DNA of 64,000 bases from Solicoccozyma terricola. Taxonomy: Eukaryota; Basidiomycota; Tremellomycetes; Filobasidiales; Piskurozymaceae. The notes under the pieces are model-generated. The model ran no database searches and had not been told where the DNA came from. It was given only the letters and a program-made list of their open reading frames with translations. The position numbers were made by a program, and so were the translations under genes. Below, one piece after another: positions 49,841 to 62,564 of the stretch. Each line of letters begins with the position of its first letter. Within the stretch, counting starts at the first letter, position 1. The stretch lies in NCBI GenBank assembly GCA_001600875.1, contig BCLD01000010.1:643373-707372 (forward strand), written 5' to 3'.

Positions 49841-52800
49841 ATGGCATCTACACCATCATCCACCGAGACCTCTTCATCTATCGACATCATCTCCCTTCCA
49901 CAGCTGTCTGATCTTCGATCATCGCGTACTTCCGTAAAACAGCTACTACGACGAGCACCTACTGGTGTCTCACCTGGGAGACAACATGTGGCCCTCGATG
50001 ATTACGTAGACGGTGATGATCCCTCAACGGGCAGAGATACGAAGGAATCTATGATCTCCAGCATCTCCGTTACTTCCACCACGAACGCAGAAGAGATAGT
50101 GAAGGCTTTGAATGGTACAGAGACGTATTTGATACCAGGTGAAAAGGAAGAGGATAAAGAATGGAAGTATAAGAGATGGATGCCGACGATGGTGTTGTAT
50201 GATGAGATTGGATTGAGGTTAGTACCTACTTGTCGATCTGTAGGTGGGAAGAGGATCCGTGGAAATTGCCGATAGCCTCGTGTTGCATGGGGCTGTGAGG
50301 CTTGATAGTCCTGCCTCCACCACTGGATACGATTGTAGGGATCTGCAGAAAGATCTCCACGATCGGCATCGGGATTACCAATCGAATGGATCCATCCCAT
50401 TTGAGGTTCGTTCGGCGACTGACTGGCAATGTCGGCGTTTTTTCCTTTCCTTTCTTTCTTTTTCCATAGAATCTACGATAGAATCACAGCCGAAGCATCA
50501 GAATATTACCTCTTCAATGCAGAACTGGAGCTATTCAAGAAGCATGGGAATGAGATTGGAATGGCCATGGGTTTTCCAGGAAAGAATGGAGAGACAGAGG
50601 ATGTAGCAGAGATGGTTGAAAAAGGTTGGGATGTCGTTGAACTTGGAGCTGGGTGAGTAAAGACCGAATACAGGGATACAGATAGAGCTTGGTGTTCACA
50701 GTCCCCTCCCCCCCCTCCTTTTCCCCCTCTTCTCCCCCCACGCCACATCAGATCATTAAAGAAGACATCTCATCTTTTAACATCTCTCGCTTCCCTCATT
50801 CCATCAACCTCATCAACACCCATCTCTTACCTCCCTCTCGATCTCTCGCGACCAGAGTTAGCTCGCACCCTTTCTCAACTTGAAGCGACTATCGGATCTT
50901 CCTTGGAAGGTAAAGTTCGTTGCCAAGGTCTGTGGGGTGATTACGAGCGAGGTTTGGAATTCGTTCGACAAGGTGGATTAGGAGAATTAAGGGATGGGAA
51001 TAAAAGCGACAACAGTTCAAGGTCATGTACTCCGGAGAGGATGGGTACGGAGACTCCCTTGGATACTCCACCTGCGAGTGAGACGTCGGACGACATGAAG
51101 GTGTCGTTGACGATGAAATTGGAGGAAGATGGAAGACCATTACATATTTTATTCCTCGGCTCGAGTTTGGGAAACTTTGATAGGGAAGGAGCAGTGCCAT
51201 TTTTATCATCTTTACCGCTTCGACCTGGAAGGGGAGATACTCTTCTACTCGGATTGGATGGTCGTCCATCCGCGCAAGGGGTTTCAGCTGATGGAAAACC
51301 CGACTTCTCAAAGGGAAAGGACATGGTGGAACGAGCGTATAATGATCACGGTGGTGTGACTAGAGAATTCATCATGCATGGACTGGAGGTCGCTGATGCA
51401 GAGTTGAGGGGTCTGAGTCTGGATGAAGCGAAGAAGAGGAAGGAGGGAAGGATCATTGACCTGGAGAAGTGGGAGTACGCGGCTAGGTATAATGTGTCCA
51501 TGGGTGCGTGATTATGTCCCTGGTGGCGAGTCAACATTTTTAACAGCCGTGGCTAACGAGTGTGTTATTCATGCAGGTCGACACGAAGCTTACTACCGAA
51601 GCAAGGAGGACCAGACGATCACATTCGATCGGGAAGGTGTCCAGGCTCCCAAGGTACAGATCGCCGAGGGAGAGCTGCTGAATATCGAGTGGAGCTACAA
51701 GGCAAGTCTTGACTATCAACATTTCCCCCGCCACTCGTGCTGACCGTATCGCCCCCTCGCAGTACTCAATCAGCGAGGCCCAGGACCTTTTCGAGCGATC
51801 AGGTCTTCGTCTCATTCAATCATGGAAAGACCCTGGTTCTGAATATCGGCTGTACCTATTGGAAAAGGCACCATTCCAGTTCCCTCTCCTGCCGACATTG
51901 GGTTCCAACGTCATACCCGCTGCCGGAGTCCTCGCAGAAAGGAAAGGAGAATGGGAATGTACCCCAACCAAGGTGGAGTGGAATGAGTTGTGGAAATTCT
52001 GGGATACGTAGGTGGCGGGGCTATAGAGATATGGATCAGGCAGGACTCTTACCGTAATGACCTTGCAGTGTGACACTGGGCATGATTCCAGATGAGCTGC
52101 TGCATCAAAAGCCAATTGATCTCAGGCACAAATGTGAGGGACCTTTGCTTTGCTCTGCAAGCGGCGGCGCGAATACTGATATTGTCCCGGTGCTGTATCC
52201 CAGGTCTCTTCTACCTTGGGCATATGTGAATGTATTGCGTTGTCAGATACGACTAGATGAACTGACAATCTTCGCACATATCTCAGTCCTACGTTTTTGG
52301 ACATCTACTTGACTAGAATGCTGAAGGGTAGACACACAGAGCCGGAACATTACAAAGTGAGCTACGTCCGGTCCCACCTTCTTTGACAACTATTGCATCT
52401 CAAACTGACTTCCTGCGTCAATCAGGATATCTTTGAGCGGGGTATCGACCCGGATGTCGATGATCCTTCAAAAGTCCATGTACGTTCTCCCATGCAGTCG
52501 ACCCATCGTAACCTCAAAAGGCTAATCAAGTGATGATCAACCCTGCCAGTCCCATTCCGAGGTCCCAACCCGTGATGAAGACTGGCCTACCTTATCTGAA
52601 ATCCTAAGTTTCCGCGATCGAGTCCGTGAACGATTAATGGGAGTATACAATGATCTCGATGATGGGAAAATGACAATGTCAAGAAGAATGGGAAGGGTTT
52701 TATTCATGGTTTTTGAACATGAGGCCATGCATGCTGAGGTGAGTGGCATTGATTTGAGGGCTGGATGATATGTGAAAGGTTGTGACGGGATACTGATGGG

Positions 52801-53823
52801 AATATCGTGAATAGACATTGTTGTACATGCTTCTTCAATCTTCTCTCTCTCTGCCGCCACCTGGTTTCTCAACACCTCAATGGTCGTCTCTCTCCGAACA
52901 ATGGAACGCCGAGTTCTCGCCTTCCAAACTAATCACATTCACAGAACCCACCACTGTTATCCTAGGACATGATGATAAGGAATCCGATGATCATCTCTTT
53001 GAATCCGATGAATGGCGTACGCATGAATTCGGATGGGATTGCGAACATGGGAAACAAACCGTTGTTATTAAACCCTTCAAAATCGAAAGTCTACCAGTGA
53101 CCAATCTGGAATACCTCTCGTACATGAAATCGAACCAAATAACCGCAATACCTGCGTCATGGGTCTCCTCTGATGGATCGTCATACTTCATTCGTACACT
53201 TTACGGTTCTGTACCGTTCTCCATCGGCCAACATTGGCCCCTTATGGCTTCAGGAGAAATGTTAGAAGCTTATGCGAAATGGAAAGGAGGTAGATTGCCA
53301 AGTGAAGCTGAATTGATAACTCTGTGGAAGAGCGATGATGGACCGAGACCTGCGGGGAGAGAAGCGAATGTCGGATCGAAGAGATGGCATCCTGTTCCGT
53401 AAGTGGAGAGATGGCCGTTTGGCTTCCACGTTATAGAAATTGATGAGAGCCGTCATATTTTTCGAATAGACCTACAAATACTCGTCTCGATAGTAATGGT
53501 TCTCCTCTATATGGGCATAACGGCGGGGTCTGGGAATGGACTTCAACTGAATTCAGAGGTTTGGAGGGTTACGAACAATCGGAAGTTTATCCAGGATTCA
53601 GTTCAGATTTCTTCGATGGATTGCATAACGTCGTCGTAAGAGTGGTTTTTATTATTCTCCTGTAGTTGAACATTCCACTGACGAAGGGAGATGCTCGTTC
53701 ATTCAGCTTGGTGGATCGTTTGCAACGATTCCGCGATTGGCAGCGAGGTCATCGTGGAGAAACTTCTATCAAATGAGGTATCCGTACGCGTGGATTGGAG
53801 GGCGAGTAGCGTATGAGTTGTGA
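49841..53823 (+). CDS. EGT1: Ergothioneine biosynthesis protein Egt1 (EgtD-EgtB fusion)
   Basis: Two-step enzyme that trimethylates histidine to hercynine and then joins hercynine to cysteine sulfoxide, on the way to the antioxidant ergothioneine. About 13 exons. The N-terminal EgtD-like SAM methyltransferase part has PTMVLYDEIGLRIYDRITA, SEYYLFNAELELFKKHG, VVELGAG (SAM motif), ILFLGSSLGNFDREGAVPFL and LLLGLDGRP. The middle is a DinB-like domain whose metal motif HX3HXE is intact: FEHEAMHAETLLYMLLQ, spliced at about 52740/52815. The C-terminal FGE/sulfatase-modifying domain has KPFKIESLPVTNLEYLSYM, AKWKGGRLPSEAELITLW, GNVGVWEWTST-like HNGGVWEWTSTEFRGLEGY (about 53511-53560) and FATIPRLAARSSWRNFYQM, ending YAWIGGRVAYEL. 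The domain order equals Neurospora egt-1. Only 146 bases separate it from YME2. Confidence 0.95.
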
Positions 53824-53969
53824 TAGAACGTATACGTGATCAATGTACAGGAAAGCTCCAAAGTAGGATTGCGGACGGGTAGACGGAGAAGGATACTATA
53901 CAAGATTAAAGAGGACGATGAAATCCGTATTTGTTGTAATTGTAGGGCGGGCAGTGGCGAGAAACAGGA

Positions 53970-56900
53970 ATGATGAACATGACGTCATACCGGGTTTGGA
54001 ATATCAGAACGACTGTTGAAACATCGGTGATTCCACTTCTGACTCTTCATACACCATCTACACCATGTCCATTCATAACAATCGTTTCTGATACGCTTCC
54101 AGAATCACCTCCCATTGACCTGGCTATTGATATGATTTCTCGATCGTCCATCATGCTGAGGCAATCTCCACTCAATCGATATTTGATGTCAACTCGTTCT
54201 TCAGGTGTGGTCAAAAGGTTTACATCGCAAGTCCCAGCAACACGGCCTCTTAGTAGAAGTATCACCGCACCTTGGAGGCTGTCAACGGATGGCGGATTAA
54301 TTACAAGGCCAAGACTGGTACGTTGGATGGCTACCGAGGCTGCACCTCCAGATGGTGGGGAATCTGCGCAAGTGACTACTCTAATTGAGGTGAGTTGCAG
54401 TTTACCAAACAAGCAATACGCTGCCGTTGATTAAAGATTACTGATTGTCGTCTGATTAGGCTCCTCGAAAGCAAGGAACATTTTACATCTCGAATGTCAT
54501 TCCAGTCAAACTCGGTCGATTCGAGTACGTCTTCCTCCATCAGACTCATTCTCAGGTTATGTATTCTCTTCCATGTCTCACTGAATGCATTGTCGTTTAG
54601 TTTTCGACCACTCGTAGCTTCATTGAGAGAAGAGATTTTACTTGAACAGTTGGAAAGTATCGCTTCGGATGTGGTTGAGGGAGAGGAGGGGAAGAGATGG
54701 GATTGGAGAGTCGAAGGTTGGGAGATTGCGTGAGTGGAGTTAGGGAGATTGGTTGTATGGGCTAGGAAGAGGAGCTGATGAGTGATTATGGAATGCTCTG
54801 GTTGTGGGACAGGCGGAAAGATGGGTGAGCTTATCCTCTCACAATCCAATTGGAACCGCCACATCGGACACTCCATAACTGATCGGGCTTTCCTATCCAA
54901 CACAGCGGAATATTCCTAGACTTTTCATATATACCACCACCATCAACACCCGAATCAGTATCCCCATCTCCAACAACCCCTAACACCACACCATCCCACG
55001 CCAAATCTCAAGCTTATCTCCTAATGCTTCTTTCAACAGCCGCACAGCGCCGCGGTGGATTCCCATCATGGCTTGGAAACTGGTACGGTAATGCTATCTC
55101 CTCACCGCCACCTAAAGATGGAGGTGGATCAACACAATCAGGTTCTAGTAAAGTTCCTGGGAATCTAGATGATGTAGATACGACGACGCCGACTGATACG
55201 AAAGAAGGAGAAGGGAGGACTATAGATTGGATAGGTGTAAGGTTGGGGAAAGAAGTAGCGAGTCAAGGAACGGAGATAAGGGATGCGGATGGGAGGAAAC
55301 TTCTGGGGAAAGTGGGAGCGTTGGGGAATGGTAGATGTTGGGTTGTTAGAGGGAGACAGTGGACTGAGGTGGGGCACTTTCCGGTTTGGATTTGGGTACC
55401 GGTAAACAGTGCTGATGGAGGGGATATGACATAGGACATGAATCGATTTCCATCTTCAAGACTGAGAGTTGAATTCGATGGACCTGATGTGTCGCAGGAA
55501 GTATTATATGAGCTCTTTAGGGTAAGTCAACATGTCTGCCACACAAGAAAAAAATCCGCTTTTTCTGATCTTCTTTTATCTTTTTGTTCAGCCATATGGT
55601 CGACTTCGAGATATTCAACCACCTACGCCTGTGCCTGCTGGAACATTGAGATATGCTATAGTCTCATTCTCTAGACTATCAGCCGCGACCATAGCTATCA
55701 ACACTGTTGGTACCTTCTGAGGCTAGCACTTGGCTCCAGCTGACATTCCACTTGCAACCTTCAGCTGCACGGCTATTCTACCGCTACCAACACCAAGGAT
55801 TTCACAATGTCACGCGATCCGACAATGACTGAGAAGGCGATAGCAAGGACTCGTCTGAGGATCTTTTACGAGGCACCGCTGCAGGCACATGCTGTCCGCG
55901 ATTGGATAAGTAGTCATCCCAGAATCGTGCTGCCTGTCGGTGAGTGGGGCAGACAGGACATGTAAAGAATCACAGCTTATTGGGCGGCACTACACAGCTG
56001 CCTTCCTTCTCGGTAGCTTATCGTACACGGTGAGTAAGATCGCCAACGGGATCGCCTTGTCGTGCTCATTTTCTTCCCTGTCATTAGTTCTTCGACCCCA
56101 TTCGAGCTTTCTTCGTACGAGCCAAGGTTGAAGGGATATGGCACCTTGACGGTTATCCTCTCATCAAGTGGCTTCGGTCTAAAGTTAAGTCGACTGGCTT
56201 CTCTTTCAGCTCACTGACGAAAGGATCGTGTGAATCTGAGTCTGGGGCGGAAGGTGAGGGTGTGGGTCACGATGCGTGGAAGGATAGAGTATTGGCGGAG
56301 AAGTCAGTAGCCGGATGGCTCAAGGAGTCACCTGGTACGTGAATTGAGCTCCGGAATTAGTGTTTACATACTGATGATCCTACGCTTTGACACAGTTACT
56401 TTTATCACTGTCACCGGCCCACCCGGTTCAGGAAAGCTAGCGATGGTGTCGAGAGCATTGTCATCCCAAAACAAGTGAGGACCTTATACCTCACCTTGAA
56501 TGAACTTTTTTCTCATTGATCATGGCATTGCAGGCAGGCGATCGTCATAGACTGTGCGGAGGTAGCAAGAGCCAAGACTGATGCTGCACTCGTCAACGAG
56601 CTCGCCAATCAGACTGGTACATACTTGTGAGCTGGAAATCAAACAACAGATCACTGACGGCCCTTCATCTACAGGCTACTGGCCCGTTTTCTCATTCCTA
56701 TCATCAATCAATGGTCTTATTGACTTGGCTAGTCTTGGACTCATAGGTCAGAAAGGTGAGACGACTTATCAATATGCAGGTCGTATAGCAGTGGGTAGCA
56801 GTGGGTAACACCACTCCCCCATTTCCAGCTGGCTTTTCTACACCTGTCGATCAGCAACTCAAGCAGATTCTCGAAGTGGTAGCGACCGCTTTGAAGGATA

Positions 56901-58488
56901 CATCCAAGGCAAACCGCGATGCTCAAAAGAATCACACAAAGAGTGAAGAGGCGCGCTTAGCCGCCGAACAGGCAGAAGAGAAACGAGCGGAGTTGATCCG
57001 CAGAGGTGGATGGCATGATGGCCGGCTTGACTGCGTTGCTGGTAACGGTGTCATGTCGGAGCTCGGGTTCGGTGTAGAGGCGCTGCGTGAATCAGACTAT
57101 ATGACAGCTGCTACTCAAGAGTACGACAACGAGGTCGCTGCTCTTGGGGAGGCGCCAGCAGCGAAGCCAGCCCGCAAGAGTGAAGAATACCTGGACAACG
57201 AGAGAGAACTCATCGCCTCTCTACCTGTGCTGGTTCTCAATAACTTCACCATGAAGGCATCGCGGAACACCGAGTTGTGGAACGTCTTGGCAGAGTGGGG
57301 TGCAGGGTTAGTGGAGAGCAGGGTGAGTTTGATGGATCGCTTCATAAGCATGTTCCCTCACTAAAACCTTTCAACAGGTCGCCCATGTGATTGTAGTTTG
57401 CGATTCCACAAGCTCCTCGAAGGCACTCACGAGAGGTGAGTATTTCTTTAGCAGCATTAGCGTAATCCGTCACTTATATCAATCACTCGAACCGCAGCAC
57501 TTCCCACCAAGCCACTCAATGCTATCAGTTTGGCCGATGCGAGCCCAGAGAATAGTATGGCATATGTGCGAGACAAGCTGGGTTCCGCCGACGAGTCAGT
57601 CCTCTCTCCGGAAGAAGTAGAACTGGTTGGCAAGCTTGGAGGTCGTATGGTGGATTTGGAAACGGTGAGAGAAGCGTTCCGAATATGACATTCCGAAGAG
57701 CGCTGAAGATGCTCTCATTCTACAGCTCGCATACAAGGTCAGGTCGAGTATGACCGTTCGCGACGCTGTTGAGGATATCGTCAGCCGTAACGTGGTAGAA
57801 CTCAGGAAGCAGGCCTTTGGAGATGATGCTGAGGATGCGAAAAGCTTGCCGTGGACAAGAAGTCAAGCGTGGAAGATTGTGCAGCTGCTGGCGAAGCACG
57901 GAGAGGTAAGGATGAAAGCCATGTCAAACTGCCGTTGGAGCGTATGAGTGAATCTTCTTTGGTCCCGCAGACATCGTACGCCAATCTCCTGCAAGATTTC
58001 CCATTCAAGGGTCAAGAGGCGCAACTCAAGGCTCTGGAGGAACACGACATGATTGTTGTATCATATGTCGATGGTGAGTTGTCCTCCGTACGCTGACCCT
58101 TCAGCAGCCATCTGACCTATTCCATCCCCTAGGTCGGCCATCCAAAATCCGCCCTGGCAAACCCGTTTTCCGATACGCCTTCCAGAGACTTGTAGCCGAC
58201 CCCATATTCGCAGCTTCGTCACAGATAGAATACGATAGTGCAACCATCGCCAAAGCCGAGTCAGACATCAAGTCGTACGAGAGCGAGCTGCTACAACTCA
58301 AAGAGATCAGCGCTTCCGAGGGCGGCGGACTTTGGTCAGTCGTGACATTGGGAATGGGCCCAACTGGAGCAGCGAACGAGCGGGCAAAGACGCTATTGTC
58401 AAAAATGGCCAAGGCGGTCGAGAAAGTAGCAAAGCTGGAGAGGGAGGTGGACAGTTGTAAGAAGGTGTTGGCTACGGATTGTGCATGA
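53970..58488 (+). CDS. YME2: Yme2 / Rna12-like mitochondrial inner-membrane protein
   Basis: Mitochondrial escape protein 2, needed for nucleoid structure and mtDNA maintenance, with an RNA-binding RRM and an ATPase-like RNA12 domain. The N-terminus has an Arg/Ser-rich, acid-poor stretch (SSIMLRQSPLNRYLMSTRSS, VVKRFTSQVPATRPLSR), fitting a presequence region. RRM: RLRVEFDGPDVSQEVLYELF then YGRLRDIQPPTPVPAG and RYAIVSFSRLSAATIAIN (55459-55700). After EKAIARTRLRIFYEAPLQAH and FFDPIRAFFVRAKVEGIWHL comes the RNA12 domain with Walker A TVTGPPGSGKLAMVSRAL (about 56410-56455), AIVIDCAEVARAKTDAAL, LIASLPVLVLNNFTMKAS (Walker B-like), then HVIVVCDSTSSSKALTR. The C-terminus is coiled-coil-like. About 14 exons. 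A perfect TGACGTCA lies within the first codons (53980-53987). Order and motifs match Yme2. Confidence 0.92.
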
Positions 58489-58719
58489 CCTGGGCCGTCC
58501 AGAATTGTAATTCTGTCCCTGGTGACGAAGCATGCGATATCAAACTAGCTTGCAATATGGACATGTGGCTTGGCATGATGTTCATTATTTCCCATTGCTA
58601 GAAAACTTAGTTCTCGTGCCCGTGCCCGCGAGCAAAGGTAGAGATACAACGTGCAAGCAGAAATACAACCAGTACTGCGCCTTTGAATACAACCGAGATT
58701 GAACGGAAGAGGAGAATGT
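58489..58719. other. Spacer between convergent YME2 and the transporter gene
   Basis: 231 bases between two stop codons. No gene or notable structure seen. Confidence 0.5.
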
Positions 58720-61695
58720 TCATGCCATGCTCTCGTCAGGTGGCTTGAGGTCCGCGGAGAACTGTGATTGAAGGATGAAGTCAGAGATGCGGACATGACG
58801 GAGGCAGATTGGCGGCACGTACTGCCTTGGCGGCCGGTTCGCAATGTTGTCCTCCAGCCTCCCGGTCAATAGCATAGCAGATAAAGAGGGAGTCGGAACT
58901 AGGGGTAATGGGCGGGATCAGAATAGGACTAATTCAGTAAGTCGACGTTCGACTCACGCATCGCCGAGAACCCCCGCTCCAGCTCGGAAGGCGAGGAAGG
59001 GCACAAATGCGCATAAGAGAGCGGTGAGCGGAGCATGCGTGGGCGCTCCCAGTGCATGGATAGCGAAGAGATATCCGGCCATGGCAGTAAGCAAGGCGAG
59101 TGTCGCGGAACAGAGCGTAAGGAGGAGTTTGATCAATGTATCTGTGTGCGATACAAGCGGGTTAGCTTGGGCTATCGCCATCGGTGTACGGCTCTAGACT
59201 CACAATCCAATAGCCTTCCAGCATTCCCTCTCCGCTTTCCCGCCAGCCGTACTGCGCGCTTCGCGCTAGGCCAGAAAGGCTCTCCTGTGATACCGACGTA
59301 TACCGATGCGTATCCGTTGAGTTGGTCTAGAATGCTAGCGATTACGGTAAAGATGGGTGTGAGGGCTGTCAAGAACATGAGTGGTCCTGGAAGGATGTTG
59401 GCGCGAGGGTGAACGATCTATAGTGTACAGATCAAGTTCAGCGATATGCCGCGAAAGTATCTACGACACCACTCACCCTTCGAGCACGAGAAGCCAGCTG
59501 ACCAGCGATGCGCAACACTGCGACTATCAGCGCGCTGACGCAGACGCTACCCAAACTTGGGCCGGTTGCGCGATGCAGCGCCGAAACTGTGGTATCAAGT
59601 ACGGGTCGACGATCGGCGTCCTCTCTGAAGATGGCAAAAACGCAAACATCGTTGGAGTCTGTTTGTGTAAATTTTCGCCAAAAGCAGAAGGACCTCATGT
59701 CTCACCTATGGAAGTACCAGTCACCAACTACCGCAGCGACGACTACCCTTCCTACACCACGAACGACTGCCCAGGTCCACAACCAACAAAGGACTACCAC
59801 GAAAGCGAGGACGTCGGCATACGGTCTGACATGCCATATGTAAGTGTTCTCGCGGCTAGACAGATTTCAAGCAAGGTTAGCTCTAGCATGGTCTTTTATT
59901 GGGAAAGACCATCACTCACGGATGGCGATAATATCCGATGAGTAACAATCGTAACAAAAGTGTAAGATATGGTAAGCTCAACAGCGCGAGAGCCGCTAAT
60001 AAGATCGGTTGAAGTAACAACAATGGCGGATGATCGAGCAAGAATCCAGCTGAAAGCTGTTCCATCATTACGACCCTCAATAAGCGCCGCGATCCTCACC
60101 GTTACAACATTCTCGCCCCAGCTCACCTCTACAACCCCAACAGTTCTATCAAGTCTCTCCCTCCTCATCCATACCATCCTCCCGAACAGCAACGCCAACA
60201 CCAACGGAATCAACGAAAACAATCGAAGTGCGGTTGTTGACCACCATCCGGATGTAGCAGGGTTGATCGTATCCTCTGGTAATGGAATCGTCTCGAAAGA
60301 CGCTACGAAACCCCACCATGAACAGAGGAAAAGAAGGAAAGGAATGGCGATTGCTGTTACCTGGAACGAAGGAAAGGAACAAGATGATATTAAGATTTCG
60401 ACGATATGATCCCCACGCGAAAGGGAGTGAACAGAAGAATTGACTCACTGTGATAACGGGCCTGACAGCTTTCTTCAACAAGAACAGGAACCCAACCGGT
60501 AGTACCACAGCTATTCCAGTGAGAACAGCTAGAAGAGGAATTGTATGTAATAAAGTTGAGAAAGGAGTTCGATATGGTAATGATGGAGGTGCGGATGGTG
60601 GACGTGGTGCAGGCTAACGTAATTCGGCGGGAGAGGGAACTCATCAACCAGTATCCTATACGTGAAGGCATAACACTTACATCTGTTGCACCCCAAACGA
60701 AACATAACCCGATAATCACTGCTAACACAGACCATAACCATAACGCGAGAAACGCAGCATCTGTGTGAAAAGAAAAGAGAGGAGCAACAACCAATCCACG
60801 TCAGATCCCCTCTTCCCATATAAAGAATGAAATAAAATCATCAACCGAGAAACCCAAACAACAACACCACCCACCTTTATACCTCGCCACGATGCCCTGA
60901 CTCCTTACTTCAGCCCAAACCCCTAATCTTCCCTTGAACACCTCCAATCGACCTGGAATCTCTCCGAATCCTGAAATCAACGTATCTCTCAACCCATCTT
61001 CCTGTTCTGAAACAACAATCTCTCTACCTAATCCACCACCTAGGTTGTCTGGGTTATCATGAGGCTTCTTCAATGGAGATGAGAAATAATCAGGTGGATC
61101 GAAATCATCTTCATATCCATCGTCTGAACCTGATTCGAATCCATTTGTTGTTGATTTGTGTGTAGTGGAAGATTGGAAAGCGAATTTGGATTTGGATCGA
61201 GGTGTTGGAGAAGGTGGATCTGATGCTTTAGATGCATCTTCTGACATGTCCTCATCTTCTAGATGTCCATGTGGTGGTGATGATGAACCAGATGATGATG
61301 ATGATGATGATGGTGGGAAGATTGAGAAATGAGCTAACCAGCCTTTCCCAGCTGGTCGTTGTTGAGTTGATGTTCCTCGATCCTGTTCGTCTTCATCTCG
61401 ACGTAGTAGATGTTGTTGTTGTTGTTGTGGTGCATTTGTAGAACCATTTCGATGATGTCTTCGTTTCGATCTCTCTTTATGTTTTCGATTGGGATACGAA
61501 TTGATATAACTACCTTCTGGTGCGTTTGATTCACCATCCGCTATGAATAATAAACCAGATGCGTTGGGTAATCCTGTGGTGGTACCACTCATTCCTTGTT
61601 CATCATCTTGGTATTCGATTTGAGATCCATCTAGTTGTGGAAGAGACGTGGAAGAGGATGTAGATCGATGTATTTCTGGTGAAGTAGTGTAAGGG
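58720..61695 (-). CDS. PNS1: Choline transporter-like (CTL/Pns1, SLC44-type) protein, 5' end missing
   Basis: Multi-pass plasma-membrane protein. The visible part begins at the assembly gap with a long Ser/His/Gln-rich cytoplasmic N-terminus (poly-Ser at about 61295, poly-Gln at about 61425, acidic DDGYEDDFDPPDYF). Membrane segments follow: AAFLALWLWSVLAVIIGLCF, LLHTIPLLAVLTGIAVVLPV, AIPFLLFLCSWWGFV and LFSLIPLVLALLFGRMVW. The conserved C-terminal half has FLTALTPIFTVIASILDQLN, GYASVYVGITGEPFWPSAKR, TLIKLLLTLCSATLALLTAM and FVPFLAFRAGAGVLGDA, spliced (58958/about 58900) to SDSLFICYAIDREAGGQHCE. It ends FSADLKPPDESMA. The LDQLN-GYASVYVG and GVLGDA-SDSLFICYAID blocks mark the CTL family. About 10 exons seen; the start codon must lie in the gap. 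Whether fungal members carry choline is disputed. Confidence 0.85.
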
Positions 61696-62401
61696 NNNNN
61701 NNNNNNNNNNNNNNNNNNNNNNNNNNNNNNNNNNNNNNNNNNNNNNNNNNNNNNNNNNNNNNNNNNNNNNNNNNNNNNNNNNNNNNNNNNNNNNNNNNNN
61801 NNNNNNNNNNNNNNNNNNNNNNNNNNNNNNNNNNNNNNNNNNNNNNNNNNNNNNNNNNNNNNNNNNNNNNNNNNNNNNNNNNNNNNNNNNNNNNNNNNNN
61901 NNNNNNNNNNNNNNNNNNNNNNNNNNNNNNNNNNNNNNNNNNNNNNNNNNNNNNNNNNNNNNNNNNNNNNNNNNNNNNNNNNNNNNNNNNNNNNNNNNNN
62001 NNNNNNNNNNNNNNNNNNNNNNNNNNNNNNNNNNNNNNNNNNNNNNNNNNNNNNNNNNNNNNNNNNNNNNNNNNNNNNNNNNNNNNNNNNNNNNNNNNNN
62101 NNNNNNNNNNNNNNNNNNNNNNNNNNNNNNNNNNNNNNNNNNNNNNNNNNNNNNNNNNNNNNNNNNNNNNNNNNNNNNNNNNNNNNNNNNNNNNNNNNNN
62201 NNNNNNNNNNNNNNNNNNNNNNNNNNNNNNNNNNNNNNNNNNNNNNNNNNNNNNNNNNNNNNNNNNNNNNNNNNNNNNNNNNNNNNNNNNNNNNNNNNNN
62301 NNNNNNNNNNNNNNNNNNNNNNNNNNNNNNNNNNNNNNNNNNNNNNNNNNNNNNNNNNNNNNNNNNNNNNNNNNNNNNNNNNNNNNNNNNNNNNNNNNNN
62401 N
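61696..62401. other. Assembly gap, 706 undetermined bases
   Basis: A run of N. It removes the 5' end of the CTL-like gene and part of the divergent promoter with MED6. A 36-base C run starts 72 bases after the gap, so homopolymers may have caused it. Confidence 1.
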
Positions 62402-62471
62402 GCGCGTTCAACCCTTTAACAATGACGTGGCACACGATGACGTGGCAGCGAATTATATCAACTTCAACTCC

Positions 62472-62510
<39 letters not shown>

Positions 62511-62564
62511 CTCCCCCACTCCCCCCCCCCACAGCGTCGTACTCTACACTCACTTCTCTCCACC
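62402..62564 (+). promoter_or_regulatory. MED6 upstream region with two ATGACGTGGCA elements and a C36 tract
   Basis: AATGACGTGGCACACGATGACGTGGCAGCG (62421-62450) holds two tandem TGACGTGGCA elements, bZIP-type and close to the TGACGTGTCA seen elsewhere. A C run at 62473-62508 and further C-rich DNA end in CCCACAG (62529-62535), which looks like a 3' splice site. There may be a 5'-UTR intron or an upstream first exon. Confidence 0.5.

Noticed and set aside
60801..62519. Very long minus-strand frame through the gap
   Set aside because: The frame is open only because undetermined bases give no stop codons, and its start is the complement of a C36 tract.
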